DNA from: Mariaggregatimicrobium sp964498785
GTDB lineage: Bacteria; Zhuqueibacterota; Zhuqueibacteria; Thermofontimicrobiales; Thiofontviventaceae
Reading direction: 5' to 3'
DNA length: 7,144 bases
NCBI GenBank assembly: GCA_964498785.1
Contig: CAZCJL010000207.1
Location: 1 to 7,144 of the forward strand
In this document: positions 7,121 to 7,144 of the stretch, piece by piece
Layout of the letters: each line of letters opens with the position of its first letter
How positions within the stretch are numbered: the first letter of the stretch is position 1
Notes under the pieces: model-generated
The model's input: only the letters and a program-made list of their open reading frames with translations
Databases searched by the model: none
What the model was told of the DNA's origin: nothing
Translations under genes and position numbers: made by a program

Positions 7121-7144
7121 GTCACTTCGAGCGAAGTCGGGAAG
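7121..7144. repeat. Palindromic intergenic element, cut by the window edge
   Basis: ACTTCG (7124-7129) and CGAAGT (7132-7137) are perfect inverted arms around AG, in a TCACTTCGAGCGAAGTCGGG context. From memory, very similar GTCACTTCGAGCG(A/C)AGTCGAGAAG-type palindromes occur as dispersed intergenic repeats in Bacteroidota and related genomes. Only one copy is present here, so its repeat status is recalled and not shown by this window. The local base composition is more GC-rich than the surrounding spacer. Confidence 0.4.

Larger units (their letters stand above)
6687..7144. other. Non-coding region upstream of the hybrid kinase gene
   Basis: This 458-bp A/T-rich stretch has no supportable gene on either strand. 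The longest methionine-started frames I found are 13 codons (6876-6917 and 7077-7118, plus strand), with no ribosome binding sites. It should hold the kinase promoter and 5' leader. The items I can name are the candidate promoter at 7003-7031, the repeat structure at 6885-6930 and the palindrome at the right edge. Confidence 0.7.

Noticed and set aside
1..7144. Defence system, toxin-antitoxin, prophage, transposon, CRISPR array, tRNA or rRNA
   Set aside because: No diagnostic protein domains, spaced direct repeats, or RNA gene structures were found on either strand.

Overview
The window is an AT-rich piece of a bacterial chromosome with three clear protein-coding genes and several AT-rich non-coding stretches. 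The gene styles, the two near-consensus TTGACA/TATATT-type promoters, the purine-rich ribosome binding sites and a TCACTTCGAGCGAAGT-type palindrome at the right edge suggest a free-living Gram-negative bacterium. A member of the FCB group or a Calditrichota/KSB1-like lineage is my best guess, but taxonomy cannot be settled from this sequence and this is a weak inference. The -35/-10 promoters with 17-bp spacing argue against a typical Bacteroidota promoter grammar.

Layout, left to right. Bases 1-46 may be the last codons of a gene lying mostly outside the window. Bases 47-329 are non-coding and hold a strong sigma70-type promoter (120-148), a predicted structured leader of about 150 nt, and a textbook intrinsic terminator (279-308) only 21 bp before the next start codon. 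Bases 330-866 (+) encode a P-loop NTPase of the THEP1-like type. A second near-consensus promoter (874-902) begins 8 bp after its stop and leads, through a leader of about 195 nt with a hairpin/U-tract, into a 404-residue protein at 1103-2317 (+). That protein has an atypical receiver domain and two PAS domains but no kinase or DNA-binding output. A convergent intergenic gap (2318-2603) contains only possible debris of a membrane-protein reading frame. Bases 2604-6686 (-) encode a 1360-residue soluble hybrid histidine kinase: coiled coil, four PAS, GAF, GAF-like, PAS, HisKA, HATPase, receiver. Bases 6687-7144 are non-coding, with a candidate minus-strand promoter, a 9-bp direct repeat framing an inverted repeat, and the palindromic element at the very end.

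How the genes work together: two of the three encode phosphorelay-type signalling proteins facing each other, and neither has an output domain or an HPt domain. If they form one pathway, the HPt and the effector must be encoded elsewhere. The NTPase has its own promoter and no evident functional tie to the signalling pair. I see no mobile element genes, CRISPR array, rRNA or tRNA, and no convincing new multi-gene system. The most unusual signals are the promoter-leader-terminator arrangement before the NTPase gene and the receiver-PAS-PAS protein that lacks the receiver acid pocket.
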